The notes under the pieces are model-generated. The model was not told the DNA's origin and did no database searches. It saw only the letters and a list, made by a program, of their open reading frames with translations. A stretch of 33,124 nt of DNA. Origin: an uncultured Clostridia bacterium. GTDB taxonomy: Bacteria; Bacillota; Clostridia; Christensenellales; CAG-138. This document shows positions 25,749 to 33,082 of the stretch, one piece after another. Where the stretch lies: contig CAMVMM010000024.1 in NCBI GenBank assembly GCA_947168565.1, forward strand, positions 1 through 33,124, given 5' to 3'. Each line of letters opens with the position of its first letter. The stretch's first letter is position 1. A program made the position numbers and the translations under genes.

Positions 25749-28346
25749 ATGCAGCAGTATTCAATCACCGGCATGAGCTGCGCCGCATGCAGCGCAAGGG
25801 TCGAGAAGGCGGTTTCAAAGCTTCCCGGCGTTACGAGCTGCGCGGTGAGCCTGCTCACAAATTCCATGGGCGTTGAGGGCAGCGCCTCCCCCGCCGAGAT
25901 CATTTCGGCGGTAGAGGGCGCGGGCTACGGCGCCAAGCTGAAGGATGGCGGCAGCAGGGCCGCTTCATCAAGCATATCCGAGGCGGAGGAAGCGCTTGCG
26001 GATAAGGAAACGCCCAAGCTCAAAAGGCGGCTTATCGCATCGGTTATCCTTCTTATCGTGCTGATGTATTTTTCCATGGGTCACATGATGTGGAACTGGC
26101 CCCTGCCCTCTTTTTTCAACGATAATCACGTTGCGATGGGGCTGGTTCAGCTTCTGCTTTCGGGCATCATCATGGTTATCAATCAAAAATTCTTCATCAG
26201 CGGCTTTAAGAGCCTTTGGAACCGCGCCCCGAATATGGACACGCTCGTGGCGCTCGGCTCCATGGCATCCTTCGTTTGGAGCTGCTACGCGCTGTTTGCC
26301 ATGACGCGCGCACAGGCGGACGGCAGCCACGAGCTCGTGATGCACTACATGATGGAGTTTTACTTTGAGTCCGCCGCGATGATACTCACCCTGATCACCG
26401 TCGGCAAGATGCTTGAGGCGCGCTCAAAGGGCAAAACGACCGACGCGCTGAAGGGGCTGATGAAGCTTGCGCCGAAAACCGCCGTTATCCTTGAAAACGG
26501 CGCGGAAAAAACTGTGCCTATCGAGCAGGTCAAAAAAGGCGATATCTTTGTTGTCCGCCCCGGCGAAAGCATCCCCGTGGACGGCGTGGTGGTCGAGGGC
26601 ACGAGCGCCGTGAACGAGGCCTCCCTCACCGGCGAAAGCGTGCCCGTGGATAAGGAGCCCGGAAGCCCCGTTTCCGCTGCCACGATCAATGAGTCCGGTT
26701 TCCTTAAATGCGAGGCGACCCGCGTTGGCGAGGATACCACGCTTTCCAGGATAATCAAAATGGTATCGGACGCGGCGGCAACCAAGGCGCCGATAGCGAA
26801 AATTGCCGACAGGGTTTCCGGCATTTTCGTTCCGCTTGTGATAGGCATAGCGGCAGTCACCTTTATCGTGTGGCTTATCGTCGGCAAGGAATTCAGCTAT
26901 GCGCTTGCCCGCGGCATCTCCGTGCTTGTGATAAGCTGCCCCTGTGCGCTCGGCCTTGCAACACCCGTTGCAATCATGGTGGGAAGCGGAGTTGGCGCAC
27001 GGAACGGCATACTGTTTAAAACGGCGGTTTCGCTTGAGGAAACGGGCAAGGCGCAGATCGTGGCGCTGGATAAAACAGGCACCGTCACAAGCGGCGAGCC
27101 CAAGGTCACGGACATCGCAGCTGACGATAAGTCAAGCGAAAGCGAGCTGATAGAGCTTGCCTATTCGCTTGAAAGCAGGAGCGAGCATCCCCTTGCAAGG
27201 GCGATAGTGGGATACGCGCAGGAGCGTTCCTTTACTGCGCAAGGTGTTGAGGCGTTTTCAGCGCTTCCCGGAAACGGTCTTGAGGGCAGGATAGGCGGAA
27301 GGCTTATCCGCGGCGGCAGCATGAATTATATCTCCTCCGCTGCAAAGGTTTCCAAAGCCATGCTTGAAAAGGCGCAGATTCTTGCGTCGGAGGGCAAAAC
27401 TCCCCTGCTTTTTGCAAAGGATAATGAGTTTATCGGTATGATCGCGGTTGCGGACGTTATCAAATCGGAGAGTCCGCAGGCGATCGCAGAGCTTCAGAAT
27501 ATGGGCGTTCGCGTGGTTATGCTCACGGGCGACAACGAGCGCACCGCCCGCGCGATAGGCGCTCAGGCGGGCGTGGATCACGTTATCGCCGGAGTGCTGC
27601 CGGACGGCAAGGAGCGCGTTATCAGGCGGCTGCTCGAGCGGGGCCGCGCAGCAATGGTTGGCGACGGCATAAACGACGCGCCCGCGCTCACCAGGGCTAA
27701 TATCGGCATGGCCATCGGCGCAGGCACGGACGTGGCGATAGACGCTGCGGACGTGGTGCTGATGAAAAGCAAGCTGACCGACGTTCCCGCCGCGATAAGG
27801 CTCAGCCGCGCCACACTTCGCAATATTCACCAGAACCTTTTCTGGGCGTTCATCTATAATATCATAGGCATTCCGCTTGCTGCCGGCGTTTTCATACCCA
27901 TCTTCGGGTGGACGCTGAACCCCATGTTCGGCGCTGCGGCAATGAGCCTTTCGAGCTTCTGCGTGGTCACAAACGCGCTGCGGTTGAATCTTTTCAAGGT
28001 TCACAGCGCAAAGCGGGATAAAAAGCGCGCGCCCGTGGAGCTTGACGGTGAATTTCTTTCAGGCATTCTCGATACCCCCGCCTGTCCCCTCGATATTCCG
28101 CAAGCCGAATGTGCTGCCCGATCTGCCGATGCCGCAGGAATGCGCATAGTCCATATAGACGGCATGATGTGCGAGCATTGCGAGCGAAGCGTAAAAGCGG
28201 CGCTTGAGGCGCTCAGCTTTATCGAATCCGCCGAAGCAAGCTATGAGAGCGGCACAGCAAAGATAATCCTCAGCGGCGAGCTCGATGAAACGGCGGTAAA
28301 GGCGGCGATCGAAGCCGAGGATTACGGGTTTTTATCCATAGAATAA
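25749..28346 (+). CDS. copA: Copper-type P1B ATPase with metal-binding domains at both ends
   Basis: The 865-residue product is a heavy-metal-exporting ATPase. An N-terminal HMA domain has GMSCAAC (C11, C14). The transport core shows TGES (about 293), the membrane metal site CPC (397-399), the phosphorylation site DKTGT (about 440), SEHPLA (about 478) and GDGINDAP (about 637). Together CPC and SEHP point to Cu(I). After the last membrane helices comes a linker and a second HMA-like domain with MMCEHC (C808, C811) at about 795-865; this C-terminal copy is unusual and looks like a fused CopZ-type chaperone. AGGAGAT precedes the ATG by 5 bases. It lies between two terminators, so probably monocistronic. 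Silver transport is also possible. Confidence 0.93.
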   Translation: MQQYSITGMSCAACSARVEKAVSKLPGVTSCAVSLLTNSMGVEGSASPAEIISAVEGAGYGAKLKDGGSRAASSSISEAEEALADKETPKLKRRLIASVILLIVLMYFSMGHMMWNWPLPSFFNDNHVAMGLVQLLLSGIIMVINQKFFISGFKSLWNRAPNMDTLVALGSMASFVWSCYALFAMTRAQADGSHELVMHYMMEFYFESAAMILTLITVGKMLEARSKGKTTDALKGLMKLAPKTAVILENGAEKTVPIEQVKKGDIFVVRPGESIPVDGVVVEGTSAVNEASLTGESVPVDKEPGSPVSAATINESGFLKCEATRVGEDTTLSRIIKMVSDAAATKAPIAKIADRVSGIFVPLVIGIAAVTFIVWLIVGKEFSYALARGISVLVISCPCALGLATPVAIMVGSGVGARNGILFKTAVSLEETGKAQIVALDKTGTVTSGEPKVTDIAADDKSSESELIELAYSLESRSEHPLARAIVGYAQERSFTAQGVEAFSALPGNGLEGRIGGRLIRGGSMNYISSAAKVSKAMLEKAQILASEGKTPLLFAKDNEFIGMIAVADVIKSESPQAIAELQNMGVRVVMLTGDNERTARAIGAQAGVDHVIAGVLPDGKERVIRRLLERGRAAMVGDGINDAPALTRANIGMAIGAGTDVAIDAADVVLMKSKLTDVPAAIRLSRATLRNIHQNLFWAFIYNIIGIPLAAGVFIPIFGWTLNPMFGAAAMSLSSFCVVTNALRLNLFKVHSAKRDKKRAPVELDGEFLSGILDTPACPLDIPQAECAARSADAAGMRIVHIDGMMCEHCERSVKAALEALSFIESAEASYESGTAKIILSGELDETAVKAAIEAEDYGFLSIE

Positions 28347-28356
28347 ATAAAGAATC

Positions 28357-28387
28357 ACCCTGTGCCGAGCTTCGTCACAGGGTTTTT
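28357..28387 (+). terminator. copA terminator
   Basis: ACCCTGTG (28357-28364) pairs with CACAGGGT (28376-28383), followed directly by a run of T (28383-28387). Confidence 0.85.
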
Positions 28388-28399
28388 CAGGGAGCAAAA

Positions 28400-30235
28400 A
28401 TGTATTTCAACAAAAGCTTTATAGTTTTCATGATTCTTGCCGCGCTGATATTCCTTGCGGTTTTGGAGCTGTCGCAGAATACCCTATGGGGGTTCGCCGC
28501 TGCGGCTCTCGTTTTCGCGGGCTTTATCCTTCTGCACGGTAGATTTCTCCATGATAAAAGCTTGCTTATCCGTCTCGGCTCCTGGCTCTGCTTTTTTACC
28601 GCGCTGTTTGCCGTTCTCAAGCTCACCGCGCCGCCGGAGCTCAGGCTTCCCGCAGTGAACGCCAAAAAACCGGAGAAAACCGCTGTGCTCACCCTTAAAG
28701 ACGGGCAGATTCGCGGCGTGTATAATGCGGACAAAAGCGTTGAGGTGTTTGCAGGGATCCCCTACGCAAAGCCGCCCGTAGACGAGCTTCGCTGGCGTGA
28801 ACCGCAACCCGTTGAGAGCTGGAGCGGCGTGCTGGAATGCGACCGATTCGCGCCAAAGAGCATGCAGGCAAAGGGCAGCCCGCTTCTGGATTCGCTTGCG
28901 CATATCGTGGTTTATAACGACTATAAGCTGAGCCTTTCCGATAATTATCTTGAGGCGCGCAGCGAGGATTCGCTCTATCTCAACGTATGGAAGCCCGCAT
29001 CAGAGGTGCGGAATGCGCCCGTGCTCGTCTATATCCACGGCGGCTCGCTCACCGGCGGCCAGTCCTCATATTACGCATACAACGGCGAAGCCTTCGCAAA
29101 GCGCGGCATAGTATTCGTTACGATAGATTACCGCGTTGGCATCTTCGGCTATCTTGCCCTTGAAGCGCTTGCAAACGAATCTCCAAACGGCACCACGGGC
29201 AACTACGGACTTTTGGATCAAATACAGGCGCTGAGATGGGTGCATGAAAACATCTCCGCTTTCGGGGGCGACAGCGAGAATATCACGATCGCAGGCGAAT
29301 CCGCAGGCGCTTCGAGCGTAAACGCGATCTGCTGCTCCCCGCTTGCAAAGGGTCTGTTCAAGAGGGCTATCGCCGAATCGAGCGGCATCACCGCAAAAGT
29401 GCCCTATCATACCTTCCGAAGCTATGATAAGGCGCTTGAAACGGGTGCTGAAATAATGAAAAAGCTTGGCTGTGAAACGCTTGATGAGCTGAGGAGCGTT
29501 TCCGCAGAAAAGCTGCTTCAATATCATGAGCTGAACAGCGCAATGACGGTTGACGGCTATGCGATCACGGAGCAGCCGTATCTGACCTACCTGCGCGGCG
29601 CGAACAACGAACAGGCGCTGCTGCACGGCTTTAACACGCATGAGGCGGACGTTTTCGTTGCCACACAGAGGGTAACGAGCGAAAGCTATATCGAAAAGCT
29701 GCGTCCCATTCTGGGTGATCTTGCCGAGGAGGGCGCGAGGCTCTTCCCCGCCGCCGAGCGCGACAAGGCTTACACCTATTTTATCGACGCGGGCGGAAAC
29801 GCGAAGGGCAGCTTCAACCGCCTTTATTCCGCGGCGTGGTTCACGTACAGCCATTACTGCTGGTCCCGCCTGCTCACGGCGCAGCATAAGCCCGTTTACG
29901 AATACTGGTTCAACAAGGATAACGGCTCGCTCGGCTCCATTCACTCCGGAGAAATGCCATACGCCTACGGCAATCTGCCGAACGACCCTCGAAACTACGA
30001 TGGATCCGATCATGCGCTCTCCGAGCTTATGATGAGCTATTGGATCAATTTCATCAAATACGGCGATCCAAACGGCGAGGGACTGCCCGTTTGGAACGAT
30101 TTTTCCGTCGATCCCACTTCGGTTTATGAGTTTGGAGCAAGCACAGGTCATACCACCGATCCGTTTTTCAAGCTTTATGAGCTTATAGACCGCTATCAGG
30201 ACGCCAAGGAAAAGGAGCTTGAATCGCACGAATAG
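28400..30235 (+). CDS. Membrane-anchored type-B carboxylesterase
   Basis: The 611-residue product has three hydrophobic segments in its first 80 residues (about 6-24, 29-47, 58-76), then a full type-B carboxylesterase/lipase domain like p-nitrobenzyl esterase. FAGIPYAKPPVDELRW and EDSLYLNVW open the domain, YIHGGSLTGGQSS is the oxyanion hole, and the triad is S301 (AGESAGAS), E415 (NTHEADVF) and H515 (SIHSGEMPYAYG). An odd number of membrane segments would place the hydrolase outside the cell. The substrate is unknown: acyl esters of carbohydrates or xenobiotics are possible. Closest soluble relatives lack the three-helix anchor. GGGAG lies 6 bases upstream of the ATG, just after the copA terminator, so it needs its own promoter or read-through. 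Confidence 0.9.
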   Translation: MYFNKSFIVFMILAALIFLAVLELSQNTLWGFAAAALVFAGFILLHGRFLHDKSLLIRLGSWLCFFTALFAVLKLTAPPELRLPAVNAKKPEKTAVLTLKDGQIRGVYNADKSVEVFAGIPYAKPPVDELRWREPQPVESWSGVLECDRFAPKSMQAKGSPLLDSLAHIVVYNDYKLSLSDNYLEARSEDSLYLNVWKPASEVRNAPVLVYIHGGSLTGGQSSYYAYNGEAFAKRGIVFVTIDYRVGIFGYLALEALANESPNGTTGNYGLLDQIQALRWVHENISAFGGDSENITIAGESAGASSVNAICCSPLAKGLFKRAIAESSGITAKVPYHTFRSYDKALETGAEIMKKLGCETLDELRSVSAEKLLQYHELNSAMTVDGYAITEQPYLTYLRGANNEQALLHGFNTHEADVFVATQRVTSESYIEKLRPILGDLAEEGARLFPAAERDKAYTYFIDAGGNAKGSFNRLYSAAWFTYSHYCWSRLLTAQHKPVYEYWFNKDNGSLGSIHSGEMPYAYGNLPNDPRNYDGSDHALSELMMSYWINFIKYGDPNGEGLPVWNDFSVDPTSVYEFGASTGHTTDPFFKLYELIDRYQDAKEKELESHE

Positions 30236-30236
30236 T

Positions 30237-30294
30237 ATTATTGATGTGCCAAAAACCCCTAATAATTAGGTGGTATGTATGGCACATCAATAAT
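30237..30294. repeat. Long hairpin with 14-bp perfect arms after the esterase gene
   Basis: Positions 30237-30250 (ATTATTGATGTGCC) pair exactly with 30281-30294. The 30-base loop has its own CCTAA/TTAGG stem, so the element can fold end to end. It begins right after the esterase stop codon and could act as a terminator or a small mobile palindrome. Confidence 0.75.
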
Positions 30295-30309
30295 TGAAAT
30301 TTTATTGCC

Positions 30310-30343
30310 ATTTCGCTCGCCGCTCAAGCGGCAACCGCGAAAT
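30310..30343. repeat. Second hairpin of the intergenic array
   Basis: The outer arms ATTTCGC (30310-30316) and GCGAAAT (30337-30343) enclose an inner stem GCCGCT (30319-30324) with AGCGGC (30327-30332). Confidence 0.7.
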
Positions 30344-30350
30344 ATGGCTG

Positions 30351-30396
30351 ATATTGCTCCCCCAAAAAATCAAAGGTTTTATTTGGGGAGCAATAT
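30351..30396. repeat. Third hairpin of the intergenic array
   Basis: ATATTGCTCCCC (30351-30362) pairs exactly with GGGGAGCAATAT (30385-30396). Pairing can extend inward through CAAA/TTTG with a single bulged C. Confidence 0.75.
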
Positions 30397-30433
30397 AAAG
30401 CCGCACCCCTCTGAAAATGCGGGGTGCGGCTTT
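30397..30433. terminator. Fourth hairpin: bidirectional terminator
   Basis: AAAGCCGCACCCC (30397-30409) pairs exactly with GGGGTGCGGCTTT (30421-30433), a 13-bp GC-rich stem ending in A/T. It serves the lipoprotein gene reading leftward and may end esterase transcripts as well. Confidence 0.85.
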
Positions 30434-30461
30434 ATGCTTCTCTGTTTTGAGGTTGATTCGG

Positions 30462-31142
30462 TTATATTCCCTCCGTGTACCCGAACGGGGTCGAGCCCTC
30501 GAAATACAGCAGATCGGGATAGGCATCAAGAAGGCGCTCATCCTTCGTTATCTCCTCGCTCAAGCTCCAATTACGCGAGGAATCAAGGTGCTTGAATTTA
30601 ACAAGCCCTTCCCAATCGTTTTCGGGTGAGCGCTCGCGCGTGATGAGCTCCGCAAAGCGTCCATCTGTATCCGAAAGGACCCGCTGAACAAACTCTGCGG
30701 AAACAGCGCGCCCCGAAACGCTGTTGATAAGCGCGATAAACAGCTCCACGTCATATCGCTCCTTGCGATCGCGCTTGCTGTATGAAACGGTGAATCGCTC
30801 CTCGCCCTTTGTGCGCCCGTCGAGCGTGAAATTGTGGAAGCTGATAACGATGCAGGATGAATTATCAAGCTCAAGCCTGTACTCAATGAGAATCGACTCA
30901 TCATCCGCTTCATATTTTACCTTTTTCAGCTCATGACCGAAGCTTTCGGCGGCCTGAATCAGCTTCGGCTCAAGCGCCTCAAAATGAAGCTTGGATTCGC
31001 TCGGTAAAAACATAGGCGTATTAAGGCTGTTTAAGATCGCGCTTTGCAGCTCCGGAGAGCATGCGCAAAGAATAAAGGGGCAAAACGCAAGCAAAAAGAC
31101 GAATATTCTTTTTGTTTGAAGCATAAAACAGCGTTTTCTCAT
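30462..31142 (-). CDS. Putative lipoprotein of unknown function
   Basis: The 226-residue product begins MRKRCFMLQTKRIF with a hydrophobic stretch ending in the lipobox LCAC (C28), so it should be exported and lipid-anchored. The mature part is hydrophilic with mixed charge (for example EERFTVSYSKRDRKERYD) and no motif I recognise. ATG 31142 is preferred to an ATG at 31169 because GAGG lies 9 bases upstream on the reverse strand, inside the longer frame. It lies after the frameshifted secreted-protein gene and probably at the end of the DUF2975 operon, with the hairpin terminator 28 bases downstream. Confidence 0.72.
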   Translation of the reverse strand: MRKRCFMLQTKRIFVFLLAFCPFILCACSPELQSAILNSLNTPMFLPSESKLHFEALEPKLIQAAESFGHELKKVKYEADDESILIEYRLELDNSSCIVISFHNFTLDGRTKGEERFTVSYSKRDRKERYDVELFIALINSVSGRAVSAEFVQRVLSDTDGRFAELITRERSPENDWEGLVKFKHLDSSRNWSLSEEITKDERLLDAYPDLLYFEGSTPFGYTEGI

Positions 31143-31221
31143 AAGAATCATCCTCAGCTTAAAAAACATTTTGTTTCATGAGTAACCTTCATTCAATTCA
31201 ATCGGTAGGAAGGTAGGGCAG

Positions 31222-31597
31222 TCAGGTGTCCATTTCATAATAATAGAGCCTTTTCGATTCACGGTCGTATACAGCAAAGGTATAATTCAATGAATAATCA
31301 TAAAGCTTTTCATCATCGGGTCTCCCTGCGCTGTCGTGCCTGTTGTAAAGATAGTACAAACCGTTTCTTACAGGAGTTATCTCTTCATCAAGCTCAATAT
31401 CAGCTCGTTCAAAGAGAGTTTGGATCGGTGCATCACCGGTGACTTTTCCAATCGGGCTCCCGAATAGCTGAAGATATAGCTGATCGCTCATCGGTATCTT
31501 GAGCAAAAGCGCTCGAGAGCGGGAGATAAGCTGCAAGAGATGCAATAATGCATAGTTTAAGGATGGATTTAGCATGAATGAAAGCATGCTTACTCAT
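31222..31597 (-). pseudogene. Small secreted protein gene broken by a one-base frameshift
   Basis: From ATG 31597 (AAGGGG 8 bases upstream) the reverse strand encodes a textbook signal peptide: MSKHAFIHAKSILK, a hydrophobic core, then LSSAFAQ for cleavage. This frame stops at 31433 after 54 codons. The neighbouring frame, open to a stop at 31222, carries a plausible mature domain (DQLYLQLFGSPIGKV, later NGLYYLYNRHD and KRLYYYEMD). Removing one base near 31480-31490 joins the two into about 124 residues. The 121-codon frame starting at ATG 31587 lacks a suitably spaced ribosome site and its first 30 residues do not look like a protein start. The start overlaps the HTH gene end. The family is unknown. 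It may be a true pseudogene, a sequencing error, or recoding. Confidence 0.65.
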
Positions 31598-31814
31598 TTT
31601 TGTCGCCCCTTCTGAACTCTAAAAGATCGCCTGGCTGGCAGTCGAGCGCTTCACAGAGCTTCACAAGTGTGGATATACGAATCGCCTTCGCCTTGCCGGT
31701 TTTAAGGATGGACATATTCGGGAGTGTAATTCCAACCCTTTCGGCAAGCTCGGATACGCTCATTTTGCGCTTTGCAAGCATTACGTCTATATTGAAAATA
31801 ATTTCGCTTTCCAT
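31590..31814 (-). CDS. Cro/CI-type HTH regulator (YozG-like)
   Basis: The 74-residue product is a single helix-turn-helix domain of the small Xre/YozG type: MLAKRKMSVSELAERVGI, then TLPNMSILKTGKAKAIR, then LVKLCEALDCQPGDLLEF. ATG 31814 has GGAGG 7 bases upstream; the longer frame to 31928 overlaps the DUF2975 gene and is rejected. The GGAGG lies directly after the stop of the DUF2975 gene, so the pair is an operon, as in yoaS-yozG of Bacillus. In such pairs the membrane protein may control the regulator. A direct repeat in the operon promoter is a candidate binding site. Confidence 0.92.
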   Translation of the reverse strand: MESEIIFNIDVMLAKRKMSVSELAERVGITLPNMSILKTGKAKAIRISTLVKLCEALDCQPGDLLEFRRGDKNE

Positions 31815-31827
31815 AGTGATGCCTCCA

Positions 31828-32310
31828 TTATATCGTAAGGTCGTTTTCAGCCTGCATCGATGCAGCCTTCGCAACAAGGTGAGAAAGCACCGCGGCGGCA
31901 ACTGCGATCGCAACACCGACCAGGGCAACGATCAGCGATAATATAATGGTGCTGATATGGCTCATTCGACCAAGCACAAGAACCAGGTTGCCTATAAAGA
32001 AAAATGCTGAATCAGCAGCGGCGAGTATCGAGATGACCTTGAACAGCTTGGCGTTTTGGATGGAAAAAGCATTTCCTCTTCCAATATTGTCGGCAATCCT
32101 CCAGCCGATAATAAGTGCGGCGAAGCAAGGTAAGGCGCATATCCAAAGAAAAATCAGGCAGGGCCAATATGCATATTCAAATTCGCGTTCATAATAAAGA
32201 TTGATGTTCTGCCCAATGATCGGAAGAACAACAGCACAAACAAATAGACCGCAGATAAAAACTCCTGCAAGCATGATTTTGAGCCAAAGGGATAGTGACT
32301 TTTGATTCAT
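31828..32310 (-). CDS. DUF2975 membrane protein (YoaS-like)
   Basis: The 160-residue product has four hydrophobic segments (about 10-32, 48-72, 92-112, 122-145). Such proteins are regularly encoded right before a small Cro/CI regulator, as here. RIADNIGRGNAFSIQNAKLFK between helices 2 and 3 is the typical loop of this family. ATG 32310 has GGAGG about 6 bases upstream; a TTG four codons earlier is not needed. The function of the family is not established. First gene of the operon from the promoter at 32395-32423. Confidence 0.88.
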   Translation of the reverse strand: MNQKSLSLWLKIMLAGVFICGLFVCAVVLPIIGQNINLYYEREFEYAYWPCLIFLWICALPCFAALIIGWRIADNIGRGNAFSIQNAKLFKVISILAAADSAFFFIGNLVLVLGRMSHISTIILSLIVALVGVAIAVAAAVLSHLVAKAASMQAENDLTI

Positions 32311-32394
32311 AAATACCTCCAAATTGAGATCAGAATGTTTATGCAGAAAGATATGCTTTCAGCAAAGAACCGAAAACGATCTTCACGCAGGATC

Positions 32395-32423
32395 ATTATA
32401 CAACGATCCGCAACGATTGTCAA
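32395..32423 (-). promoter_or_regulatory. Perfect consensus promoter with a direct repeat in the spacer
   Basis: On the reverse strand TTGACA (32418-32423) and TATAAT (32395-32400) are spaced by exactly 17 bases. The spacer is ATCGTTG-CGG-ATCGTTG, two copies of a heptamer 10 bases apart, and GGATC/GATCC flank the -10 region. Leader of about 80 bases. The rest of 32424-32558 shows no gene or other element. Confidence 0.85.
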
Positions 32424-32558
32424 TAGATATTTACTGTTTTTCAATAAATATTATCTGAAAAAGGAAACGAACATGATGATGGTATTTGTTATACTCAGAA
32501 ACAGCAAATACGGATATTGCCTATCTTCATAAGCAAAGCGGTATCAGAGAATAAGCAA

Positions 32559-32584
32559 AAGAGCGACCCAAGCGAGTCGCTCTT
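32559..32584 (-). terminator. Second (distal) rRNA operon terminator
   Basis: AAGAGCGAC (32559-32567) pairs with GTCGCTCTT (32576-32584). On the reverse strand the stem is followed by TTTTGCTTATT. It is nearly the same as the proximal terminator 197 bases away. Confidence 0.8.
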
Positions 32585-32604
32585 GCCATATTATAAAATG
32601 AGGC

Positions 32605-32670
32605 TTGCATCCTTCGGGTGCAAATGAAGCTCGGCTTCGCCTAATGATGTTTGCATCCTTTGGATGCAAA
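32605..32670 (-). repeat. Cluster of three small hairpins after 5S rRNA
   Basis: An interrupted stem with a TTCG loop (32605-32623), GAAGC/GCTTC (32626-32638) and a perfect TTTGCATCC/GGATGCAAA stem (32650-32670) follow one another. The first and third stems share the TTGCATCC half, so they look like diverged copies. Confidence 0.65.
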
Positions 32671-32705
32671 TGATGTATTCCACCACTCGCCGTGGAGGCA
32701 TTTTC

Positions 32706-32740
32706 GCAGAAAATGCTTCGATCGACTTCGCATTTTCTGC
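32706..32740 (-). repeat. Palindrome downstream of 5S (copy B)
   Basis: GCAGAAAATGC (32706-32716) pairs exactly with GCATTTTCTGC (32730-32740) around a 13-base loop that differs at only one base from the loop of copy A at 32925-32955. Confidence 0.8.
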
Positions 32741-32755
32741 CTTTTCTGCAAAGCA

Positions 32756-32783
32756 AAAGAGCGACCCAAGTGAGTCGCTCTTT
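32756..32783 (-). terminator. Proximal rRNA operon terminator
   Basis: AAAGAGCGAC (32756-32765) pairs with GTCGCTCTTT (32774-32783). On the reverse strand the stem is followed by TTTTGCTTT. It lies 8 bases past the 5S 3' end. Confidence 0.85.
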
Positions 32784-32790
32784 CTTTGGG

Positions 32791-32907
32791 ATCCGGCAGC
32801 TGCCTATCCTCCCATGCCGTCTCCAGCACAGTACTGTCGGTGTATGTGGGCTTAACTTCTGTGTTCGGAATGAGAACAGGTGGGACCCCACAGCTTAACC
32901 ACCGGAA
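32791..32907 (-). rRNA. rrf: 5S ribosomal RNA
   Basis: About 117 bases on the reverse strand. The 5' TCCGGTGGTTAAG pairs with the 3' GCTGCCGGAT to close helix I. Universal internal stretches CCACCTGTTCTCATTCCGAA and CACAGAAGTTAAGC are present, and GGGAGGATAGG lies near the 3' end. Ends are set from helix I and may be off by one or two bases. Confidence 0.95.
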
Positions 32908-32924
32908 ATCTTTGGTTTCTGTTC

Positions 32925-32955
32925 GGAAAATGCTTCGATTGACTTCGCATTTTCC
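32925..32955 (-). repeat. Palindrome in the 23S-5S spacer (copy A)
   Basis: GGAAAATGC (32925-32933) pairs with GCATTTTCC (32947-32955) around a 13-base loop. The spacer (about 32908-33082) has no tRNA gene; it also holds the stretch reading CAGTTATCAAGGTGCTGTG on the reverse strand, of a kind common in Clostridia rRNA spacers. Confidence 0.8.
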
Positions 32956-33082
32956 TTTCGCTTCCATACGGGTCAGTTCGGCAGGCTTTGCCTTTCCTTC
33001 CCTTCCGGGGCATTTCCGTTTCCCCGCTTTGGAAGCACAGCACCTTGATAACTGCATAAAGAATGTTGATTCGTAAATTCAC

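Noticed and set aside
29066-30229. Antisense frame of 387 codons within the esterase gene
   Set aside because: The esterase has an intact triad and normal layout; the antisense frame has no recognisable motif or ribosome site.
31222-31587. 121-codon frame as an intact gene
   Set aside because: It lacks a well-spaced ribosome site and its first 30 codons are the shifted frame of a signal peptide; treated as the 3' part of a frameshifted gene.
31815-31928. N-terminal extension of the HTH protein
   Set aside because: It overlaps the end of the DUF2975 gene in another frame, and GGAGG precedes ATG 31814.
32475-32531. Possible 19-codon peptide on the + strand with AAGGA upstream
   Set aside because: Too short, no promoter or conservation evidence; could arise by chance.
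32559-32783. CRISPR array
   Set aside because: The repeats are hairpins of differing sequence without regular unit and spacer lengths, and no cas genes are near.
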